Source of the DNA: Rouxiella sp. S1S-2
GTDB taxonomy: Bacteria > Pseudomonadota > Gammaproteobacteria > Enterobacterales > Enterobacteriaceae
Length of the DNA: 64,000 bases
Assembly (NCBI RefSeq): GCF_009208105.1
Contig: NZ_WFKL01000001.1
Span: 2,542,001 to 2,606,000 of the forward strand
Direction: 5' to 3'
Shown here: in pieces, positions 43,092 to 52,951 of the stretch
How the letters are laid out: each line of letters starts with the position of its first letter
How positions within the stretch are numbered: position 1 is the stretch's first letter
The notes under the pieces: generated by a model
What the model was told of the DNA's origin: nothing
Seen by the model: the letters and a program-made list of their open reading frames with translations, nothing else
The model's database searches: none
Translations under genes and position numbers: made by a program

Positions 43092-44012
43092 TTAGTGACT
43101 TGCCAGCAGGCTTTCAGTTGAGATTTTGTCTTTCAACGCACTGATAAGCGCCTTGGTTTCTGCCAGCATCCAGCTCTGATAGGTGTAGCCTGGGGTTGGC
43201 ATGGTTTCATATACGCCGACAATAGGAACGTGGTGGGATTTAGCCTGATTAAGGAAGGTTTCAGTTAATGGATCAGTAACCTGTTGGTTATAAACAAACA
43301 CTTTAAGAATTCCGTCGCTAAACAGGGCATTTTGCGCCGTGACGTCCTGCGGGGCTGGGTCTGTACCGTTCATAATGGCAGCTTCAAGATTGAAAGGTGT
43401 AGCAATTTTTAAACCACCGGCCTGTAGCAAATAGTCACCCACCGGTTCAGTTACGGCAACTTCGGTGCCGGCAAACTGGCTTTTTAACTCGGCAAGAGCC
43501 GCGTGCCAAGGCGCAAGAGAAGCTTCAAACTTTTTGGCATTAGCGTCGAAGTAAGCCTTCTGTGCGGGCAATGACGCGCTAAGGTCGGCAGCAATTTGCT
43601 TGGCTACTGCTGGCATGGTTTCTGGCTTGTACCACAGATGGGGGTTAGGCGTATTGTCCGGCAGGCCCAAAAGCTGCTGCACGTCAATCACCTTACGCGC
43701 GGCGTTGGGTGCTGAAGCAAGAAACTTATTCGTCCAGGCGTCGTAGCCCAAACCATTTTTGACCACTAAATCAGCATGGGCAATTTCAGCTGCAATCTTC
43801 GGGCTGGCCTCAAACGTGTGTGGGTCAGTATTAGGATCGGTCTCGATAGCCGTCACTTCCACATATTTACCACCAATTTGCGAAATAACATCAGCATACT
43901 GATTTTCAACGCCAACCGCGTGCAGCACGGTTGAAGAGGCCGCTGCCGCTTGTCCGCCATAAACTGTTACCAAAGCCACTGCCGCAGCAATTACTTTTAA
44001 CTTGTTTTTCAT
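43092..44012 (-). CDS. Metal-binding solute-binding protein (ZnuA/TroA family)
   Basis: 306 residues with Sec signal ending AAAAS. Family metal ligands: His65 (DPHTFEASP), His125 (NPHLWYKP), Glu189 (TEPVGDYLL) and Glu269 (VYETMPTPGYTY). There is no His-rich loop. This His-His-Glu-acid set is more like Mn/Fe-type cluster A-I proteins than classic ZnuA (three His), yet the upstream site looks like a Zur box. It is the first gene of a four-gene operon. Zn, Mn or Fe are all possible. Confidence 0.9.
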   Translation of the reverse strand: MKNKLKVIAAAVALVTVYGGQAAAASSTVLHAVGVENQYADVISQIGGKYVEVTAIETDPNTDPHTFEASPKIAAEIAHADLVVKNGLGYDAWTNKFLASAPNAARKVIDVQQLLGLPDNTPNPHLWYKPETMPAVAKQIAADLSASLPAQKAYFDANAKKFEASLAPWHAALAELKSQFAGTEVAVTEPVGDYLLQAGGLKIATPFNLEAAIMNGTDPAPQDVTAQNALFSDGILKVFVYNQQVTDPLTETFLNQAKSHHVPIVGVYETMPTPGYTYQSWMLAETKALISALKDKISTESLLASH

Positions 44013-44053
44013 CCCAACCCCTTAGAGAATTATAAAATAACAACCTATTAATT

Positions 44054-44076
44054 GATATGTTATAACGTTACATCTA
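44054..44076. promoter_or_regulatory. Zur-box-like site
   Basis: GATATGTTATAACGTTACAT and the next three bases match the enterobacterial Zur consensus (GAAATGTTATA-n-TATAACATTTC) at about 16 of 22 positions. It starts 42 bases upstream of the binding-protein gene, a normal repressor position. Confidence 0.55.
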
Positions 44077-44129
44077 TAGGGGGTTGATAACAAGCTACCA
44101 GAGGTAACCAGTTGTTTGTGAATGTATCG

Positions 44130-44993
44130 CTAGGCGTGCATTGCGTCCAGCAGAGTGACCATTGCTTTCAAATTCGCCGCCGCCATCCCCCTGCGCCACA
44201 TCAGCCAAATTTTTATCTTCCCAGCTTGATTGCTTAATGGAAACGCCTTTACGCCGGTTTTACCCGGCATGCCGTCGAGCATGCTTGCAGGGATCAGCGC
44301 GAGCCCGGCGCCCGCTGTTACGCAAGCAACAATGCCGTGATAGGACTCCATCTCGTAAATCCTGCCCGGCACCGCATCATCTTGTGCAAACCAGTTTTCA
44401 AACAGCCGGCGATACGAACAGTTGGCGCGAAAAGCATAAATAGTCGAGCCCGAAATATCTCGTGCGCGCATGACCGGTGGGTGGTTTAACGCCGAGATCA
44501 GAACCATTTCCTCATCAAAAACTGGCACGCCCTCAAGCTCGGGATGTTTTGGTGGTCCATCGACAAAGGCCGCGCTGAATTGGCCAGACATTATCCCGTC
44601 AATCATATCGCCTGAGGGACCGGTTGAAAGGTCTAATTCCACCTCGGGGTAGGCCTGGTGGTAGCGGGTAAGCACCGGTGGAATGCGCACCGCCGCGCAG
44701 CTCTCGATTGAACCGAGGGTAAAAATCCCGTTTGGTCGATGCCCGGAAACGCTCTGTTTTGCCTCTTCGGACAGCGCCAAAATCCGTTTGGCATAACCCA
44801 GAAACGTTTTACCGGGATCGGAAATATGCAATCGCAGCTTTTCACGATGAAACAGTTGGGTGCCAAGCTCATCCTCCAACTGTTTGATTCTTGTTGATAT
44901 ATTTGAAGGTACGCGATGCAGTCGGTCGGCGGCGGCAGTCACGCTGCCTTCTTCGGCCACGGCAACAAAAACGTCGAGTTGGGTGAGGTCCAT
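44130..44993 (-). CDS. ptrR: LysR-family regulator, PtrR/YneJ-like
   Basis: 287 residues from the ATG preceded by CGGAGATATTC. HTH: LDVFVAVAEEGSVTAAADRLHR, then VPSNISTRIKQLEDELGTQL. The effector domain has GSIESCAAVRIPPVLTRYHQ and TAGAGLALIPASML. Divergent from a Sad-type aldehyde dehydrogenase exactly as yneJ (ptrR) is from yneI (sad) in E. coli, where PtrR responds to putrescine/glutamate metabolism. Symbol based on family and synteny. Confidence 0.82.
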   Translation of the reverse strand: MDLTQLDVFVAVAEEGSVTAAADRLHRVPSNISTRIKQLEDELGTQLFHREKLRLHISDPGKTFLGYAKRILALSEEAKQSVSGHRPNGIFTLGSIESCAAVRIPPVLTRYHQAYPEVELDLSTGPSGDMIDGIMSGQFSAAFVDGPPKHPELEGVPVFDEEMVLISALNHPPVMRARDISGSTIYAFRANCSYRRLFENWFAQDDAVPGRIYEMESYHGIVACVTAGAGLALIPASMLDGMPGKTGVKAFPLSNQAGKIKIWLMWRRGMAAANLKAMVTLLDAMHA

Positions 44994-45121
44994 GAATATC
45001 TCCGTGCCATTCTTTCTCAAAATGAGATGGTTATCTTCATTATTATTCATTTTTAAAAATTATTTCACAAGTCTAGTATTGAAGACAGACAGCATATTTC
45101 CTCATTAAAAAGGTGGCTTAG

Positions 45122-46516
45122 ATGACTCATTCAACAACGGCGCCAGCGGGCGCAACCTCACGCAATCCGGCTAACGGTGAAGTGCTGAAACATTATCCGT
45201 TTGCCACTGCTCAGGAAGTCGATGCGGCGTTACAAGGCACTCAGGATGCCTTTAACAGCTGGAAAAACAGTGCAATGGACGACCGAGTTCGTTTGCTGCA
45301 AAACATGGCGCAGGGCTTGCGAGACAATTCAGCGGCTCTGGCTGGAATGATGACTTCAGAGATGGGTAAACCGGTCACTCAGGCCTTGGCTGAAATTGAA
45401 AAAAGTGCAGCGCTGTGTGAGTGGTACGCCGAAAACGGTCCGGCGATGCTGGCGGCAGAACCGACGCTGGTTGAAGATGATAAAGCGTGGGTAAACTATT
45501 TGCCGCTGGGGCCGGTATTGTCGGTGATGCCGTGGAACTTCCCTGTCTGGCAGGTGTTGCGCGGTGCCGTGCCAATTATTCTGGCCGGTAATAGCTACCT
45601 GTTGAAACCCGCGCCCAACGTGATGGGAAGCGCGTATCTTTTACGTGACATTGTCACCAAAGCGGGTGTTCCACAAGGCTTGTTTGATGTTTACAACGCG
45701 GATAATGCCGCCGTTGCCGCAAGTATTAAAGACGACAGAATCGCTGCTATTACGTTGACAGGTAGCGTGCGTGCCGGTTCCGCGATTGCCTCAATGGCGG
45801 GCGCCGCGCTTAAAAAATGTGTGATGGAGCTTGGCGGCTCCGACGCCTTTGTTGTATTGGCCGATGCTGATATTGACGCGGCGGTGAAGGGCGCCATTGC
45901 CGGGCGCTTCATGAACAATGGGCAAATTTGCATTTCGGCTAAACGTATCATTGTTGAAGCATCGATAATGGAAGAGTTCACCGAAAAATTCTTGGCGGCG
46001 GTGCAGACGCTTAAAATGGGCGACCCACGTGACGAGTCGACCTATCTCGGCCCGATGGCGCGTTTTGATCTACGCGACGAGTTGGATGGACAGGTTAAAG
46101 CAACGTTGGCAGAAGGCGCAACGTTGCTGCTCGGCGGTGAGCCATTGGCAGGAGAAGGCAACTATTATGCACCCACTGTACTGGGCAATGTTAAGCCGGG
46201 TATGACCAGCTTTAAACAAGAACTGTTTGGCCCGGTAGCTTCACTTATCAAGGCAAAAGACGCGGACGACGCTATTCGCATGGCAAATGACTCTGAGTTT
46301 GGACTGGGAGGCAGTCTGTGGAGCCGCGACATTGAAGCCGCGAAAAATCTTGCCAAGCAGGTTTATACTGGTGGCATGTTCATCAATTCCCCGAGTTTTT
46401 CCGACCCGCGCGTACCGATTGGCGGCGTGAAGAAAAGCGGTTTTGGCCGTGAGCTTTCCCACTTTGGTATCCGCGAGTTTACTAACCCGCAAACCTTATG
46501 GGTAGAGAAGGGGTAA
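45122..46516 (+). CDS. sad: Succinate-semialdehyde dehydrogenase, Sad-type
   Basis: 464 residues. Aldehyde dehydrogenase features: PWNFPVWQVLRGAVPIILAG, ITLTGSVRAGSAIA, general base Glu in CVMELGGSD and nucleophile Cys in NNGQICISAKR; EEFTEKFLAAVQ and IPIGGVKKSGFGRE-type ending. Length and the short form without Rossmann extension match E. coli Sad (YneI), which oxidises succinate semialdehyde with NAD in putrescine/GABA use. AAGGTGG precedes ATG. The divergent LysR gene supports the call. Confidence 0.92.
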   Translation: MTHSTTAPAGATSRNPANGEVLKHYPFATAQEVDAALQGTQDAFNSWKNSAMDDRVRLLQNMAQGLRDNSAALAGMMTSEMGKPVTQALAEIEKSAALCEWYAENGPAMLAAEPTLVEDDKAWVNYLPLGPVLSVMPWNFPVWQVLRGAVPIILAGNSYLLKPAPNVMGSAYLLRDIVTKAGVPQGLFDVYNADNAAVAASIKDDRIAAITLTGSVRAGSAIASMAGAALKKCVMELGGSDAFVVLADADIDAAVKGAIAGRFMNNGQICISAKRIIVEASIMEEFTEKFLAAVQTLKMGDPRDESTYLGPMARFDLRDELDGQVKATLAEGATLLLGGEPLAGEGNYYAPTVLGNVKPGMTSFKQELFGPVASLIKAKDADDAIRMANDSEFGLGGSLWSRDIEAAKNLAKQVYTGGMFINSPSFSDPRVPIGGVKKSGFGRELSHFGIREFTNPQTLWVEKG

Positions 46517-46559
46517 AAGGTCAATCTTTATAATAAGAAGGTTGCGCTCTCCTCCTAAT

Positions 46560-46587
46560 GTTACCCCGCTTAAAAGAGCGGGGTAAC
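46560..46587. terminator. GC-rich inverted repeat after sad
   Basis: GTTACCCCGCT and AGCGGGGTAAC form an 11-bp perfect stem around TAAAAG, about 45 bases after the stop and before the convergent efflux gene. There is no clear T-tract; position suggests a shared terminator. Confidence 0.6.
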
Positions 46588-46650
46588 GTTCAATTCATGA
46601 GAAGGGTAAGGGTAGGAAAAGCATCTCAGGCTGTCACCCAGAGCACAGTG

Positions 46651-48039
46651 TCACTGAAGCCCACCTCCAATCGATTCCCACAGTGTAATACGGTTTTCAA
46701 AATCGGTTTGTTGCAGGGATACCAAGTCAAGCTGAGTAGACCACAGCGTACGCTGATCGGTGAGCACCGTGAGGTAATCGCCGCTGCCAACCTGATAACT
46801 GCGGCGCGCAATGTCGTAACTGCGCTGAGCTGAGGCCACGGCCTGAATTTGGGCGTCCATCTGTTCGTCAAGCGTACTACGGCGCGCCAATGCGTTTGCC
46901 ACATCTTCGAAGGCGCTTTGTATTGCCTTCTCATAGGCGGCAATCAGGCCCTTTTTCTCGGCTTCTGCGTAGTGCAACTGGGCGATATTACTGCCGCCGG
47001 TAAACAGCGGCAGCGAAATACTGGGTGCAAATGACCAGATATCTGCGCCGTGGCTAAACAGACTCGACAGCGAACTGCTGCCAACGCCTGCACTGGCCGT
47101 AAGCGAGATAGTCGGGAAGAAGTTCGCCCGCGCAGCGCCTATGTCGGCATTCTCGCTTTTCAGATTATGTTCAGCCTCGATGACATCAGGCCGTCGCAGC
47201 AATACCGAAGAAGATACGCCTGCGGGAACAATCTGGATCGCCTGCGGTGACAGACTTTCAATGGTCCCGGGCAGCAGGTTTTTTGGCACCGTTTCGCCCA
47301 CTAACAGGTTAAGCGCATTGGTGTCCTGTGCCACCAATGTCTGATAGCTGGCAACGCTGGCACGCGCTTGTTGATAGGTCGTCATCGCTTCACTCACGTC
47401 TCCCGCTGCGGCAGTGCCTTCTTTGAGTTGCAGTTGAGTAATACGTAATGAATCGGCCGCACTGGCCATGGTTTGCTGCCCGAGCGCCAGGTTGCTTTTA
47501 TCCGCAGCCAGGGTAATCCAGGCCGTGCTGGTTTCTGACACCAGCGTAATGCGGGTGTTCTGCGCCGTGGCTTCGCTTGCAAGCCACGTCTCTTTTGCTG
47601 CACGCGCCAAACTGTGATTACGGCCAAACAAATCCAATTCAAAGCTGCTGACTGCACCGTTGGCTTCTGAAGAACTGCTTAGGCCATCAGAAGCCGTTCG
47701 GCTGCGGGTGTGGGTTAAATTGGCGTCAACGGTCGGAAATAGCGAGGCGTTCTGCTCGCCATACAGCGCCCGCGCCGCTTCAATATCAGCAATTGACTGC
47801 TGCAGGTCGCGGTTGCTGACCAACGCACGTTCTACCACCTTGTTCAGTCGTTGATCAGTCAGCACGTGCTGCCAATCCGTAAGCACTGTCTTGGCAGCGG
47901 AATTTTTACCCTGGTCTGGCCAGGTTTTCGGCACCGGAGCCGCTGGACGCTGATAGTGCGGGTCGAGTGAAATACAGCCGGCTAATAGCATTGACAGGGT
48001 GATAATGCTCAGACGGTAAATGTTTTTATGATGAAACAT
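46651..48039 (-). CDS. Outer-membrane efflux channel lipoprotein (OprM/NodT family)
   Basis: 462 residues. Lipobox MLLAGC, then the two repeated outer-membrane-efflux domains: DQRLNKVVERALVSNRDLQQ and the second beginning LLRRPDVIEAEHNLKSENAD, with GAARANFFPTISLTASAG and the RSYQVGSGDYLTVLTDQRTL motif. It is the tunnel for the adjacent RND pump. Encoding the channel in the operon is like MexAB-OprM and unlike AcrAB, which borrows TolC. It begins 4 bases after the RND gene. Confidence 0.93.
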   Translation of the reverse strand: MFHHKNIYRLSIITLSMLLAGCISLDPHYQRPAAPVPKTWPDQGKNSAAKTVLTDWQHVLTDQRLNKVVERALVSNRDLQQSIADIEAARALYGEQNASLFPTVDANLTHTRSRTASDGLSSSSEANGAVSSFELDLFGRNHSLARAAKETWLASEATAQNTRITLVSETSTAWITLAADKSNLALGQQTMASAADSLRITQLQLKEGTAAAGDVSEAMTTYQQARASVASYQTLVAQDTNALNLLVGETVPKNLLPGTIESLSPQAIQIVPAGVSSSVLLRRPDVIEAEHNLKSENADIGAARANFFPTISLTASAGVGSSSLSSLFSHGADIWSFAPSISLPLFTGGSNIAQLHYAEAEKKGLIAAYEKAIQSAFEDVANALARRSTLDEQMDAQIQAVASAQRSYDIARRSYQVGSGDYLTVLTDQRTLWSTQLDLVSLQQTDFENRITLWESIGGGLQ

Positions 48040-48042
48040 AAG

Positions 48043-51000
48043 TTACTCCTCGTTCACAGTAGAGCGAGTGAAGACGTGTTTCACCAGCACAAAGAAAAGG
48101 GGCACAAAGAAAATAGCCAGCAGCGTCGCGGTTAATGTGCCACCAATAATGCCGGTACCTATCGCGATTCGACTATTTGCCCCGGCACCCGTAGAAAGGG
48201 CCAGCGGCATGACGCCCGCGATAAACGCAATCGAGGTCATCAGGATGGGGCGAAGACGCGTTTTTGCCGCCGAGATTGCCGCTGCCGACAGGCTCATTCC
48301 CTGCTTGACCGCCGCTTCAGCAAATTCAACGATCAGGATGGCGTTTTTCGACGACAGCCCGATAGTGGTCAGCAGTGCTACCTGGAAGTAAATATCGTTA
48401 TTTAATCCACGCAGTGACGCGGCGAGCGAGGCCCCCAAAATACCTAGCGGGATAACCAAAATAACCGAGAAGGGCACCGACCAACTCTCATACAGCGCTG
48501 CCAGACAGAGGAACACCACCAGGATTGAAATGGCATACAGCACTCCAGTTTGACCGCTGGCAAGCTGCTCCTGCAGCGATAAACCGCTCCAGGCAAAGGT
48601 CGAACCTTTCGGTAATTTAGACGCCAGCTCTGCCATTTTGTCCATTGCTGCACCTGAGCTGTAGCCGTCGGTATTTTCTCCGTCTATTTCAAACGCGGTC
48701 ACGCCGTTATAGCGCGCCAGTGACTGCGGGCCATAGCTCCAGTGGGTGGTGGCAAAGGCAGAGAACGGTGTCATGGTGGTATCTCCGCTGCTGTTGGTGC
48801 CACGAACAAACCATTTGTCAAGGTCACTCGGCTGGGACCGGAACGGGCTGTCTCCCTCGATATACACTTCTTTCACACGACCGCGGTCAATAAAATCATC
48901 AACGTAGGTGCCGCCCCAGGCACTGCTCAGCGTTGCCGTGACGTCGCTGAGATCAAGGCCCAGCGCTACGGCTTTGTTATTATCGATGTCCACCTGAAGC
49001 TGCGGGGTCTCCGGCAAGTCTGCGGCACGCACCGACTGAAGCTCGGGGCTTTTATTGGCCTCGGCGATCAGCTGGTTGCGCATCTTAAGCAATTCATCAT
49101 GACTGGTGCCGCCGGAAGACATCAGCTCAAAGGTAAAGCCGTTGCTTTGCCCCATACCTGAAACCGCAGGCGGCGTCATCGCGATCACCTTGGCATCGCT
49201 AATTTTAGACAGATCTCGGTTAGCTCTTTCGACTATTGCCTGCGCGGTATTGGCCGCACCCGAGCGCTGGTCCCAGTCTTTGAGCGCCACGAACGCCATG
49301 CCGACGTTGTCACCGTTGCCATTAAAGTTAAAACCGGTAATTGAAAATACCACGTCGGTATTGGCTTTTTCCTGGTTCAGGAACCAGTTGGTCACCTCGG
49401 TATTCACCTGATTGGTACGATTAACCGACGCCCCTGCGGGCAGGGTGAATTGCACCATCACCTGCCCCTGATCCTCATTGGGCAGGAAACTGGTTGGCAG
49501 ATGCATGACCAGAAAGCCCATACCAGCCGCCAGTAAGGCATAAATTCCCATCATCACGGTTGGGCGGCGTAGGCCTTTTAATACGCCGTGTTTGTAGCGA
49601 TGTTCAGTGCTGGAATAGAGTCGATTGAAACCGCCAAAAAACCCTTTGTTATGCGGTTTACTTTGGCGCAGTAGGGTTCCGCACAGTGCCGGCGTGAGAG
49701 TCAACGCTACCACCACAGACAGCGCCATGGCAGAAATGAGGGTCACGGAAAATTGGCGATAAATAACGCCGGTTGAGCCACCAAAGAAGGCCATCGGCAG
49801 GAATACCGCCGAGAGCACCACGGCAATGGCCACCAGGGCGCCGGAGATCTCTTTCATCGACTTTTCAGTGGCGGCGCGCGGCTTGAGTCCTTCCTCAGTC
49901 ATTATTCGCTCGACGTTTTCAACCACCACAATAGCGTCGTCCACCAAAAGCCCAATGGCGAGCACCATGGCGAACAGCGTCAAAGTATTGATGGTGTAAC
50001 CGAACGCAGAAAGTATTCCAAAGGTGCCCAGTAGCACTACCGGTACTGCCAGAGCGGGGATAAGCGTGGCGCGAATGTTTTGCAAAAACAGGTACATCAC
50101 CGCAATCACCAGCGCAATGGCGATCAGCAGTGTTTCCACCACGTCCTGAATCGACAATTTGATAAACTCCGTAGAGTCTTTCGGATAGGCAACGTCATAA
50201 CCGGCGGGCATGCTGCTGCGATATTTATCGATGGTCGCCTTCACCGCATTGGCGGTATCCAGCGCATTGGCCCCGGCGGCCAGCTGAACGGCAAGGCCAG
50301 CGGCTGGGTGTCCGTTGAGTCGTGATGAGGCAATGTAGTCCTGACTGCCCATTTCAACACGCGCGACATCGCCAATGCGCACTACCGATCCGTCGGCCTC
50401 GCTCTTAACGATGATATTGCGGAACTGTTCCGGCGTTTGCAGACGAGATTCTGCCTGAACGGTGGCGGTAATCTGCTGCGTTGAAGAGGTCGGTGCGGAT
50501 CCAATGCTGCCAGCAGAAAGCTGAATGTTTTGCGACGTAATGGCTGTTTCGACGTCAGAAGGCATCAGGCTGTATGCCGCTAACTTGGTCGGATTGAGCC
50601 AGATACGCATAGCGTATTGGTTGCCAAACACGTTGAGGCTGCCCACGCCTGGGACGCGCGCCAGCGGATCCTGCATGTTACTGACCAGCCAGTCAGCGAT
50701 ATCATTACTGGTCGCCTTGTCAGTTTTGTCATACAGCGCGGCGATCATCAGGAAGTCGGATTGCGACTTGGTGACCGTAATCCCCGCCTCCTGAACTTCT
50801 TCGGGCAGACGTGATTCAGCCTGTTGAAGTTTGTCCTGAACCTGAACCTGTGCAGTATCGGGATTGGTGCCGAGTTTGAAGCTGACGGTTATCTGCACTG
50901 TGCCGGATGAGCTGCTGGTCGAGGTGAAATAAAGCAGATTATCAAGTCCGGTAAGCTGTTGCTCGATAACCTGCGTAACGCTGTTTTCTATGGTTTGCGC

Positions 51001-51165
51001 CGAGGCACCGGTATAGGTGGCTTTAATTCTAACCGACGGCGGTGCCACTTCGGGATACTGCGCTACAGCCATTGATTTGATGGCAATGACCCCGGCCATC
51101 ATAATCAGCAGTGCGATAACCCAGGCAAAAACGGGCCTGCGGACAAAGAAGCTGGAAAACATCAT
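48043..51165 (-). CDS. RND multidrug efflux transporter (HAE1 family, AcrB-like)
   Basis: 1040 residues, full length. Opens MFSSFFVRRPVFAWVIALLI; proton-relay residues in GLLVDDAIVVVENVERIM (Asp-Asp) and SSKNAILIVEFAE (Lys); porter-domain features GSLNVFGNQYAMRIWLNP and SGMGQSNGFTFEL. Inner-membrane trimer exporting drugs, dyes or plant phenolics by proton antiport. The start overlaps the fusion-protein stop by four bases (ATGA). Confidence 0.95.
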   Translation of the reverse strand: MMFSSFFVRRPVFAWVIALLIMMAGVIAIKSMAVAQYPEVAPPSVRIKATYTGASAQTIENSVTQVIEQQLTGLDNLLYFTSTSSSSGTVQITVSFKLGTNPDTAQVQVQDKLQQAESRLPEEVQEAGITVTKSQSDFLMIAALYDKTDKATSNDIADWLVSNMQDPLARVPGVGSLNVFGNQYAMRIWLNPTKLAAYSLMPSDVETAITSQNIQLSAGSIGSAPTSSTQQITATVQAESRLQTPEQFRNIIVKSEADGSVVRIGDVARVEMGSQDYIASSRLNGHPAAGLAVQLAAGANALDTANAVKATIDKYRSSMPAGYDVAYPKDSTEFIKLSIQDVVETLLIAIALVIAVMYLFLQNIRATLIPALAVPVVLLGTFGILSAFGYTINTLTLFAMVLAIGLLVDDAIVVVENVERIMTEEGLKPRAATEKSMKEISGALVAIAVVLSAVFLPMAFFGGSTGVIYRQFSVTLISAMALSVVVALTLTPALCGTLLRQSKPHNKGFFGGFNRLYSSTEHRYKHGVLKGLRRPTVMMGIYALLAAGMGFLVMHLPTSFLPNEDQGQVMVQFTLPAGASVNRTNQVNTEVTNWFLNQEKANTDVVFSITGFNFNGNGDNVGMAFVALKDWDQRSGAANTAQAIVERANRDLSKISDAKVIAMTPPAVSGMGQSNGFTFELMSSGGTSHDELLKMRNQLIAEANKSPELQSVRAADLPETPQLQVDIDNNKAVALGLDLSDVTATLSSAWGGTYVDDFIDRGRVKEVYIEGDSPFRSQPSDLDKWFVRGTNSSGDTTMTPFSAFATTHWSYGPQSLARYNGVTAFEIDGENTDGYSSGAAMDKMAELASKLPKGSTFAWSGLSLQEQLASGQTGVLYAISILVVFLCLAALYESWSVPFSVILVIPLGILGASLAASLRGLNNDIYFQVALLTTIGLSSKNAILIVEFAEAAVKQGMSLSAAAISAAKTRLRPILMTSIAFIAGVMPLALSTGAGANSRIAIGTGIIGGTLTATLLAIFFVPLFFVLVKHVFTRSTVNEE

Positions 51166-52301
51166 GCCGCTCCTTGTGTGGTCGATGAGGTCGCACTCAA
51201 GCTGGTTTCTACTGGTTTAACAATTTCACCGGCGCTGACTTTAGTGGTCCCTTCAACAATAACGCGATCGCCTGCCTGCAGGCCGCTAACAATGAGATAG
51301 TTTTCCCCTGAAGTGGCGCTGGTTATGACGTTGCGAACGACGACTTTATTATCTGCATCAACGACCATCGCCGTGGCGTTACCTTTAGGGTCACGGGTTA
51401 TAGCCTGCTGCGGTGCCAATATGGCGTTTTCAATGACACCTTCATCTACGCTGGCGTGTACAAACATACCCGGCAATAAAATATGCTGATTGTTAGGGAA
51501 GAGGGCGCGCAGTGTCACTGAACCGGTGGCTTCATCAACTGAAACTTCGGTCAGCTCCAGCTTGCCTTTATCGGGGTAAACCGAGCCGTCTTCAAGCGTC
51601 AGCGTCACATCTAACGTACTGCTGTTGGTGGCCAGTGCACGTTTACGTAATTGGAGCAGGTCAACGCTTGATCGGGTGAGGTCAACGTACATGCTGTCCA
51701 GCGCAGTAATTGTGGTGAGGGCGGTTGTTTGGTCTGCGGTGACCAGAGCACCCGGCGTCACGGTTGAAATGCCGATTCGACCCGAAATAGGCGCGGTAAT
51801 GCGGGTCCAGTCGAGGTTGATTTTGGCCGATTCCAGCGCGGCCGCTTTTTCAGCAACACTGGCTCTATCTTCACCACAAGTAGCAGTAGCATTGTCGGCG
51901 TTCTGCTGTGAAACACCTTGTTCTTTAACCAGAATAGAATAGCGTCTGGCCTGCTGGCAGTCGGCAATAACCAATGCTTTGGCACTTTGCAGCGTGGCGG
52001 CCGCCTGATCATAGGTTGCCTTGAAGCTTGATGGGTCAATTTGATACAGCGGCTGGCCTGCTTTTACCTCATCCCCTTCTTTAAACAGGCGACGTTGAAT
52101 AATACCGCCAACCTGTGGCAATACGCTTGAGGTTAACGTTGCCGTAGTCCGCCCCGTAAGGTCGCTAGTATAAGTGAATGGCTGACTTTTTAAGGTGACG
52201 ATGCCAACCTGAACGGGGGCAGGTTTATTTTCAGGCGAATTCGCGTCATGACAGCCGCTTAATCCGATGAGGGTTAAAATACATAAAATTCGTAATGGCA
52301 T
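51162..52301 (-). CDS. RND periplasmic adaptor (membrane fusion) lipoprotein
   Basis: 379 residues. Lipobox LIGLSGC, then AcrA/MexA order: VTLKSQPFTYTSDLTGRT, lipoyl half-motif LFKEGDEVKAGQPLYQIDPSS, a helical hairpin (about 95-155), second lipoyl half ITAPISGRIGISTVTPGALV, and the beta-barrel IENAILAPQQAITRDPKG. It bridges the pump and the OprM-like channel. First gene of the three-gene efflux operon. Confidence 0.93.
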   Translation of the reverse strand: MPLRILCILTLIGLSGCHDANSPENKPAPVQVGIVTLKSQPFTYTSDLTGRTTATLTSSVLPQVGGIIQRRLFKEGDEVKAGQPLYQIDPSSFKATYDQAAATLQSAKALVIADCQQARRYSILVKEQGVSQQNADNATATCGEDRASVAEKAAALESAKINLDWTRITAPISGRIGISTVTPGALVTADQTTALTTITALDSMYVDLTRSSVDLLQLRKRALATNSSTLDVTLTLEDGSVYPDKGKLELTEVSVDEATGSVTLRALFPNNQHILLPGMFVHASVDEGVIENAILAPQQAITRDPKGNATAMVVDADNKVVVRNVITSATSGENYLIVSGLQAGDRVIVEGTTKVSAGEIVKPVETSLSATSSTTQGAA

Positions 52302-52438
52302 AGCAGGATCCCAAAATTAATGGAGTAAATTATTTCAGCGCACAGAGAGCCCTGAGAAAATTATTTCTCATGCCGATCCGTTGGTATCCAAAATGTAGGC
52401 GTATTAATTGCAGTGGAGAAATAGCTAAAAATAAAACG

Positions 52439-52951
52439 TTAGATATCATTTATTCTGTGCGTCGCCTCCTGAATAGTCTGTATGATTTTTTCAATGTCCT
52501 CATTATTAATGGATTCATTACGCATTTTAATTTTCACAATTATTTTTAGATTTTCTAAGGCGTAATAAATTTCCGGATTTCTCACGGGGTTTTTCTCCGA
52601 AACCAGCGCCTTCAGCTTCTCCAGGATAGTCTCGATATCGAACTTTTTTTCCGCGAGATGTTTCTCACCCAAGGCCGTAATGAAAAATTTTTTTCTATTC
52701 TCACCAATGTGTTGTATCTGGGTGTGCCCCAAGTCCTCCAGCATGGTTAGGTTAGGGTAGATCACACCTGCGCTGGGTACGTAGCCACCCATGGAATAAT
52801 TTTCTATCGATTTTATTATTCCATAACCGTGCGTCGGGTTAATCTTTATAAAATAAAGAACCAACAACAGCAGTTCTTCATTCTTAAATGTTTTACCACG
52901 CCTGGCATGATTTTTTTTAGGCGGCACATGAATGGCGTATATTTTTTTCAT
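52439..52951 (-). CDS. PadR-family transcriptional regulator
   Basis: 170 residues. A basic N-terminal extension (KKNHARRGKTFKNEE) precedes the PadR winged helix: LLLLVLYFIKINPTHGYGII, then GGYVPSAGVIYPNLTMLEDLGH and NRKKFFITALGEKHL. The C-terminal helices (about 100-170) would form the dimer interface. Placed upstream of and parallel to the RND operon with a 137-base gap, it is probably its repressor; PadR proteins often respond to phenolics or drugs. AT-rich coding compared with the efflux genes. Confidence 0.88.
   Translation of the reverse strand: MKKIYAIHVPPKKNHARRGKTFKNEELLLLVLYFIKINPTHGYGIIKSIENYSMGGYVPSAGVIYPNLTMLEDLGHTQIQHIGENRKKFFITALGEKHLAEKKFDIETILEKLKALVSEKNPVRNPEIYYALENLKIIVKIKMRNESINNEDIEKIIQTIQEATHRINDI

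Noticed and set aside
44054..44076. Fur box before the metal importer
   Set aside because: The sequence lacks the GATAAT repeats and fits the Zur pattern better.
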